Shown: piece by piece, positions 59,436 to 64,000 of the stretch
Numbering within the stretch: position 1 is the stretch's first letter
Layout: every line of letters starts with the position of its first letter
NCBI RefSeq assembly: GCF_026802175.1
Contig: NZ_CP113797.1
Location: 3,573,026-3,637,025 of the forward strand
Direction of reading: 5' to 3'
DNA length: 64,000 nucleotides
From: Thermocoleostomius sinensis A174
GTDB taxonomy: Bacteria > Cyanobacteriota > Cyanobacteriia > Elainellales > Elainellaceae
Program-made: the position numbers and the translations under genes
Notes under the pieces: generated by a model
Seen by the model: the letters and a program-made list of their open reading frames with translations, nothing else
What the model was told of the DNA's origin: nothing
Database searches by the model: none

Positions 59436-61010
59436 CTAGCCATTCCCACTGCCCAAAATTAGCAATCCCAGCATTGTCACACTGTTCCACAGGCTATGCA
59501 GCAGCATGGGAGCCAGCAAACTGCGCGATTGGGTATAAATATAGCCCAATACTCCGCCCAGCATGGCGAGGGGCAAGACTTCCGACAGACTAAGGTGAGC
59601 CACGGCAAACAGTAGGGCACTGAAGCCGATTGCTGCCCACGGCGACACATACTTGGTAAGTGAGGGTAGCAGAAAGCCGCGAAACAATAGTTCTTCAAAA
59701 ACGGGTGCGGCGATCGCGGCTGTGACAAAAAACAGCGTCAAGGCGACCCCATCCCCCTCTTCCAACACGGTTTGCAGCAGCGGATTACTGCCTCCCTGCC
59801 CTTGCCAAATCTGTTGGTTCACCAGCGATACCCCCAGCATCAGCGGCAGAGCGACTAGATAGCCGCCTACTCCCCAAACCAGCCAGTTGCGTTTTCCCTT
59901 CAGCCGAAACCAGTCTTCCGGCAAGGGAAAATAAGGTCGAATTGAAAGATATAGCACCAACAGCCCCGTTCCTGCCATCAATAGATAGTAGGTAAGGGTA
60001 TAAACGGCTCGGGCACGGCTGCCAAAGGCCGAAAAGTTGAAGCCGAGTCCTCCTAACAGCAAAGGTAAGGCTACCTGTCCCACCAGGAAAAACCCAAGTA
60101 TTAGCACTTGCAGGATGGTCTCCCAAGTCCAAGGAACTTGCCAGGACAAGTCTTCAGGGGTGTCTGTTGGCTTCCGCAACAAGCGCCGCACGGTGAATCC
60201 AATTAGCAAAATAAAGCCAGCAATGCCTCCTAGGGTGGGCAGCACACCAACCAAGGCTAGTTTCACGATCGTTTGTTGGGCAATCTCTTGTTCAGTGGCT
60301 TGCAGGGTGCTCAAGCTGTCTGATCGCTGCTGCAACTGATACAGCCGACTTAAGGCTCGATAGCGAAACCATCCTTCTAAATTCCTTTGAAGCAGTGACT
60401 CAGCATCAGGCAAAATTCGAGGAGGGGTACTCCATAGCCCCGTCAGTACCGTGGCTGTTTTACTAAGAGAGTTCTGACTTGTGGTCCGGTTGGCATCGTT
60501 CACATTCGCCCACGTATTCAAAGCAGCGTCTGAGTTGCCCTGCTCGGCTTGCAAAATGCCAATGCGCAGATCTAGCTGATTGATCAACAATTGTTGCTGT
60601 TGAATAGAATTACGAACTTGCTTCGTTTCGGCGGTATCTGCCAAACTGCTGACCGCTGGTGGAGCCGATTCGGTTTCTAGTTCCACATTAGGGGCGAGCC
60701 TAGCCAGTTGTTTCTCAAACTTATCTAGATTTGCTGCCGCAGACTGGCGTACTTTTTCGTACTGTTCCAGGGCATCATTAAGTGGTTGATCGCCCAGTAG
60801 GGCCCGTTGTGCCACCCCCAAATCGACCTCATCGGCAGAGTTGGGATCGCGCAGTTCTGTAGCTTGCAGTAATAAATCTGTTTGATATAGTTGAAGGCGA
60901 TCGTTCACCTGGGGTTCGCCTAAGCTACCCAACAGCGAACCGCCGATCAGCAGTACCACTGCGATTGTCATTCCCACCAAAATAATCTGCTTGACTCGAT
61001 TGGCTGTCAT
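59436..61010 (-). CDS. CPBP-family intramembrane metalloprotease
   Basis: 524 residues from ATG 61010. An N-terminal membrane helix is followed by a ~200-residue Gln-rich soluble segment and about eight transmembrane helices. The CPBP (CAAX-protease/bacteriocin-processing) motifs are FEELLFRGFLLPSL (E-E-x-x-F-R-G), FAVAHLSLSEVLPLAMLGGVLGYIYTQS (F-x-x-x-H) and HSLWNSV (H-x-x-x-N). They bind zinc in the membrane, and all are intact. Substrates are unknown. The long soluble N-part is characteristic of cyanobacterial members. The preceding ATG at 61046 is less likely. Confidence 0.88.
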   Translation of the reverse strand: MTANRVKQIILVGMTIAVVLLIGGSLLGSLGEPQVNDRLQLYQTDLLLQATELRDPNSADEVDLGVAQRALLGDQPLNDALEQYEKVRQSAAANLDKFEKQLARLAPNVELETESAPPAVSSLADTAETKQVRNSIQQQQLLINQLDLRIGILQAEQGNSDAALNTWANVNDANRTTSQNSLSKTATVLTGLWSTPPRILPDAESLLQRNLEGWFRYRALSRLYQLQQRSDSLSTLQATEQEIAQQTIVKLALVGVLPTLGGIAGFILLIGFTVRRLLRKPTDTPEDLSWQVPWTWETILQVLILGFFLVGQVALPLLLGGLGFNFSAFGSRARAVYTLTYYLLMAGTGLLVLYLSIRPYFPLPEDWFRLKGKRNWLVWGVGGYLVALPLMLGVSLVNQQIWQGQGGSNPLLQTVLEEGDGVALTLFFVTAAIAAPVFEELLFRGFLLPSLTKYVSPWAAIGFSALLFAVAHLSLSEVLPLAMLGGVLGYIYTQSRSLLAPMLLHSLWNSVTMLGLLILGSGNG

Positions 61011-61434
61011 CCTATCTTTCCCTATGCCTGCAACTGCCCGCGCCACAAAATAGCATCTAGTTTATCCTTCCCAACAGCTTCTACCGGACTGTAGATATTG
61101 TAGAGTTTAGGAAAGCCCTAAGTTTGCGCTCGGCAACTTATTCACTAGGAAACAGTTGTGAATCCCTCTACCCTTCCCTTCACAATTCCAGACGTGATGA
61201 AAAAGCTTAAGACAAAATAGAAGCTGGTCAAGAGTCAGATTCTACCAGCGGGTTGGGGCTATCACTCCTTCGGATTAAGGCTCCGATTCCTGCAAACAGG
61301 CGATCAGTGTGGCAAGGTGCTGTTCGGCTGAGTCTACTGAGGGGGTTTATCATTCTTCTGAGATAGGCGAAGATAAGGCTGGTCTAGATTTTGGCTCAGT
61401 TGCGGTCAAAATCCTTCAATTAAATTAACGACGT
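61011..61434. other. divergent region with an inverted repeat
   Basis: About 420 bases, no gene. A perfect 7-bp inverted repeat TTGTGAA (61156-61162) and TTCACAA (61179-61185), 30 bases overall, lies roughly midway between the CPBP gene and the aminotransferase gene. It may be an operator. Confidence 0.4.
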
Positions 61435-62583
61435 GTGTGGTGTAAGCGAGTGAATGTGATCCCTTCCTTTAATCTAACGGAACAGTACAAATTAATTAGC
61501 GAAGAAATTAGTGAAGTTTCGCTAGAAATTCTGACCTCTGGGCAATATATCGGCGGCGATACCGTCAAGCAGTTTGAACAGCAGTTTGCGGGCTATATTG
61601 GCTCTGATCATTGTGTTGCGTGCAACTCAGGAACCGACGCGCTGTTTTTGGCCTTGCGATCGCTTGGTATTGGGGCAGGAGATGAAGTAATTACAACCCC
61701 GTTTACCTTTGTGTCCACTGCCGAAGTGATTTGTGCGTTGGGTGCAGTTCCGGTGTTTGTCGATATTGAACCGCAGACGTTCAATCTGGATTTAAGCCAA
61801 GTTGAAGCCGCCCTTACCAAGCGTACTAAAGCAATCATTCCAGTGCATTTGTTTGGCAACCCCGTCAATATGACGCCGTTGATGACCTTAGCGCAGGCAC
61901 ATCGGCTTTGGGTGATCGAAGACTGTGCTCAGGCAACGGGCGCAAAATGGGATGGTCAACCAGTAGGCAGCATTGGGCATCTTGGCTGCTTTAGCTTCTA
62001 TCCCACTAAAAATTTAGGAGCTTGTGGAGACGGAGGGGCAATTACAACCAATGACGTTGCCCTTGCCGACAGGTTGCGAATGCTGCGAGATCATGGTCAG
62101 CGCCAACGCTATGTTTATGAAGAGATTGGTGTCAATAGTCGTTTAGATGCTTTGCAGGCAGGGATTTTGCAAGTTAAACTGCGCTATCTAGAAACCTGGA
62201 ACCAGCAACGTCAAACGATCGCTCATCAATATCAGCAATGGTTAAGTCCTTTACCAGGAATCATCTTGCCACAGGAAATTGAAGGTGGCGAAAGTGTGTG
62301 GAATCAATACACCGTTCGTGTATTGACGCCAGAGGGGGCAGAAAATCAACGCGATCGAGTTAAACAACAGCTTCAAAAGCACGGAGTTGGCTCAACCATC
62401 TACTACCCTATTCCCCTGCATCTTCAACCCATTTATGCCACTCTTGGCTATCAAGCCGGACAATTACCCATTGCCGAACAAGTGGCGCAAGAAGTGCTGT
62501 CATTACCAATGTTTCCAGAGTTGACAATCGAGCAACAACAGCAGGTCGTGTATGCGCTGAAGGAAAGTATGGTGAAAACATGA
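61435..62583 (+). CDS. DegT/DnrJ/EryC1-family sugar aminotransferase
   Basis: 382 residues. PLP-binding segments are CNSGTDALFLALRSLGIGAGDEVITTPFTFVSTAE, VIEDCAQATGA, and the PLP Lys in GCFSFYPTKNLGACGDGGAI, all typical of 3-keto-sugar aminotransferases that make aminosugars for LPS, capsule or glycans. The frame opens with GTG at 61435; GTG 61450 (VNVIPSF) is a possible start. It stands alone, but could supply an aminosugar to the glycosylation operon at 29964-39825. That link is conjecture. Confidence 0.92.
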   Translation: MWCKRVNVIPSFNLTEQYKLISEEISEVSLEILTSGQYIGGDTVKQFEQQFAGYIGSDHCVACNSGTDALFLALRSLGIGAGDEVITTPFTFVSTAEVICALGAVPVFVDIEPQTFNLDLSQVEAALTKRTKAIIPVHLFGNPVNMTPLMTLAQAHRLWVIEDCAQATGAKWDGQPVGSIGHLGCFSFYPTKNLGACGDGGAITTNDVALADRLRMLRDHGQRQRYVYEEIGVNSRLDALQAGILQVKLRYLETWNQQRQTIAHQYQQWLSPLPGIILPQEIEGGESVWNQYTVRVLTPEGAENQRDRVKQQLQKHGVGSTIYYPIPLHLQPIYATLGYQAGQLPIAEQVAQEVLSLPMFPELTIEQQQQVVYALKESMVKT

Positions 62584-62788
62584 GCGATGAGCGTTGAACT
62601 AAGACAATCACTTGGTTGGACTTGCGGCATCACTTGCAGCAGCAGAGATCTGTTAGAAGGGTCAGAGAATAATGCGATCGCTCTGTGGCTGAGTTGGGAA
62701 CCTTACTTACTATTGAATTAACCATTGAATTACCTGAAAGTCGAGTTATGGCGCTGGTTCAACCCAAACCGTGGGAGAACTCCCAATC

Positions 62789-63256
62789 ATGACCACAACC
62801 ACACCCCCTTCAGACAACCCCAGGCTCGATCGCGTCGAACAAATTCTGGCGTCCCTTGCCGAGCGACAAGACCGTACCCAACACCAGCTTGACCAGCTAG
62901 AAGGCACGGTTGAGCAGCTTGGCGAGAAGATCGATCGCATCACGTCTGAATTGGGCGAGAAGATCGATCGCATCACGTCTGAATTGGGCGAGAAGATCGA
63001 TCGCATCACGTCTGAATTGGGCGAGAAGATCGATCAACTAGCGGATGAGCTTGACCAGGAAGCTGAGCATGTAGGAGCTACCTTTCACCAAATTGAGCAA
63101 CGCCAAAACCAAACCGATCGGCAAATTGCCCAACTTGTTGAACGCATGGATGCTTCCATTGCCCAAGCCGAGCGCGATCGTGTGCAGTTTCAAGGTGTGA
63201 TAGAGCGCTTGCTGCTGGTGCTGACGCAGCAAATGAATGGCAGCAATGGAGGGTAG
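62789..63256 (+). CDS. coiled-coil protein with hendecad repeats
   Basis: 155 residues from ATG 62789 (MTTTTPPSDNPRLDRVEQIL). Almost the whole protein is a predicted coiled coil. Its centre has four 11-residue units ELGEKIDRITS, an 11-residue (hendecad) repeat matching a 33-base DNA repeat. The end (AERDRVQFQGVIERLLLVLTQQMNG) also is helical. Similar small coiled-coil proteins are common next to Uma2-family genes in cyanobacteria, and one lies 400 bases to the right. No enzymatic motif is visible. Confidence 0.75.
   Translation: MTTTTPPSDNPRLDRVEQILASLAERQDRTQHQLDQLEGTVEQLGEKIDRITSELGEKIDRITSELGEKIDRITSELGEKIDQLADELDQEAEHVGATFHQIEQRQNQTDRQIAQLVERMDASIAQAERDRVQFQGVIERLLLVLTQQMNGSNGG
62921..63052. 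repeat. 33-bp tandem repeat (four copies) in a coiled-coil gene
   Basis: GGCGAGAAGATCGATC starts at 62921, 62954, 62987 and 63020. The first three 33-base units are almost identical; the fourth diverges at its end. The unit keeps frame and adds 11 residues, so copy number could vary without a frameshift. Confidence 0.9.
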
Positions 63257-63289
63257 GAGGCATAACCAAAATTGTCCCTCCTCGGCCTG

Positions 63290-63667
63290 TGCTCAACGCC
63301 TTGAGCAGCATTGCGTAGCTAAAGCTCAGCAGGGCGTTAAACCGATCTTTGAGTGGGCGACGATTCCGTCCAGAAAACTGAAAAGCTGGATCTGTGTTGT
63401 CTGAGAGCAGGTGAGGTAATGCTCCAAAGTACAAAGCTCTCAGATTACCTTCCAGTCCCAATAGGGAGGCGATCGATTCAGCTTGAGGAGCTTGTTTAAG
63501 AACACGCTGCATCTTCAGGAAACAGTTGCATTGGGTGAGCCTTCTCTCCGTGTACCAGGCGCACTTCTTCAGGCAAACATACTGGAGCAAGAGAACAACG
63601 GATACAGAGCCGTTCGTTTGTAGTGACAGGAGGACGTTCGGTAGATTGCCGTAATTGTCGTGCCCGT
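63290..63667 (-). pseudogene. cas4-cas1 remnant with internal deletion
   Basis: The first part (about 63539-63667) reads ARQLRQSTERPPVTT, NERLCIRCSLAPVCLPEEVR and LVHGEKAHPMQLFPED, which matches the C-terminal Fe-S Cys region of Cas4. Another frame then reads QAESIASLLGLEGNLRALYF, GRNRRPLKDRFNALLSF and SYAMLLKALS, the active-site Glu region and central helix of Cas1, and similarity ends near 63290. The Cas1 N-terminus and the C-terminal ~130 residues are absent. No CRISPR array or other cas gene is in the window. Confidence 0.7.
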
Positions 63668-63669
63668 TT

Positions 63670-64000
63670 TTATCGGAATGCTTGTCGAACAGTTAATTCC
63701 AGTCCTGGTAACAGCACATCGGTCAAAACCGTTTCACCTGTGTAGGTGCGCGGCGGCGCATCGGGATAAAATACAGTAATGCTCTTAGCTCTCGGATCAA
63801 CCACCCAAACCCTTGATACTCCAGCACTCAGATAATCAGTGGCTTTTTCAGTCATTTCTCCAAAGGTTTGATCCGGCAAAATAATCTCGATCGCCAGCTC
63901 TGGTGGCACAGGGCAGGGGGCATCTTCTGCCCAGCTATCTGGAAGCCGATCGTAAGAAACATAGGTTAAATCGGGCACCGGCACCCAATCTACCTCGTTG
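63670..64000 (-). CDS. Uma2-family (DUF820) endonuclease-like protein, partial
   Basis: The last 110 codons of a Uma2-family gene whose start lies beyond the right edge (the frame is still open at 64000 with NEVDWVPVPDLTYVSYDRLP). The PD-(D/E)XK-like core is PDLTYVS, PPELAIEIILPDQTFGEMTEKATDYLSAGVSRVWVVDPRAKSITVFYP (residues before the tail). These proteins are abundant in cyanobacteria, and their role is unknown. It is followed on the same strand by the cas4-cas1 remnant. Confidence 0.85.
   Translation of the reverse strand, partial: NEVDWVPVPDLTYVSYDRLPDSWAEDAPCPVPPELAIEIILPDQTFGEMTEKATDYLSAGVSRVWVVDPRAKSITVFYPDAPPRTYTGETVLTDVLLPGLELTVRQAFR

Noticed and set aside
1-64000. tRNA, rRNA genes and CRISPR arrays
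   Set aside because: I looked for GGTTCRAnTC T-arms, rRNA blocks and regularly spaced repeats of 25-40 bases and found none convincing.

Overview
The window comes from a cyanobacterium, probably a filamentous one (inference). The HIP1 palindrome GCGATCGC is scattered throughout. The core genes are cyanobacterial in type: an ftsQ-ftsZ pair, a fused thiO/thiG gene, a KGK-domain protein, a Fur regulator lacking CxxC motifs, a radical-SAM/nitrilase cluster matching Synechocystis sll0783-sll0787, and several very large TPR and PAS proteins.

Positions 1-12900 look like an unrecognised, decayed chromosomal integron. Its integrase gene (12526-12884, +) keeps only the first ~40 and last ~80 codons. 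To its left lie at least five attC-type sites at 104-190, 4269-4348 plus 6055-6064, 6842-6927, 8867-8875 plus 10443-10518, and 10954-11040. In an integron, a cassette's 5' end must be complementary to the outer R-box of its own attC. This holds for 10 of 10 bases in the cassettes ending at 6847 and 12164, and for 9 of 9 visible bases in the cassette ending at 8875. Cassette contents, read outward from the integrase, are a DUF4365 nuclease-like gene, a cassette with no clear gene, a Panacea-like/DUF488 gene overlapping a partner of unknown function (reversed orientation), a one-helix membrane protein, and a larger block with AraC regulator, LysE transporter, globin, broken AbfB-type lectin-like gene and vapBC with a nonsense-mutated toxin. 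Two unrelated IS110-family elements have each inserted within about 1 nt of the G^TT recombination point of an attC. Removing them in silico restores both attC sites. Each element carries non-coding sequence that resembles the attC R-box, suggesting RNA-guided targeting of integron sites.

Positions 13200-24740 hold two co-transcribed sensor kinases (a 1647-aa multi-PAS hybrid and a 432-aa REC-kinase whose phospho-acceptor His is Gln) and the Nit1C-type cluster (AIR-synthase-like, GNAT, radical SAM, nitrilase, sll0783-like). Positions 25498-29816 carry an ECF-like ATPase, a Fur regulator and a repeat-rich membrane protein. Positions 29964-39825 form one five-gene leftward operon: an RTX-repeat protein, three TPR proteins fused to methyltransferase or glycosyltransferase domains, and a sulfotransferase. 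This looks like a protein glycosylation/sulfation module.

Positions 40357-62583 are mostly housekeeping: M23 peptidase, FtsQ, FtsZ, citramalate synthase, ThiO/ThiG, alanine racemase, HNH protein, DHH phosphoesterase, RlpA, GlcD, TilS, KGK protein, CPBP protease and DegT aminotransferase. A DUF262 gene with its middle deleted lies at 44972-45204. The right edge has a hendecad-repeat coiled-coil protein, a cas4-cas1 remnant and a partial Uma2-family gene. No rRNA, tRNA or CRISPR array was recognised.
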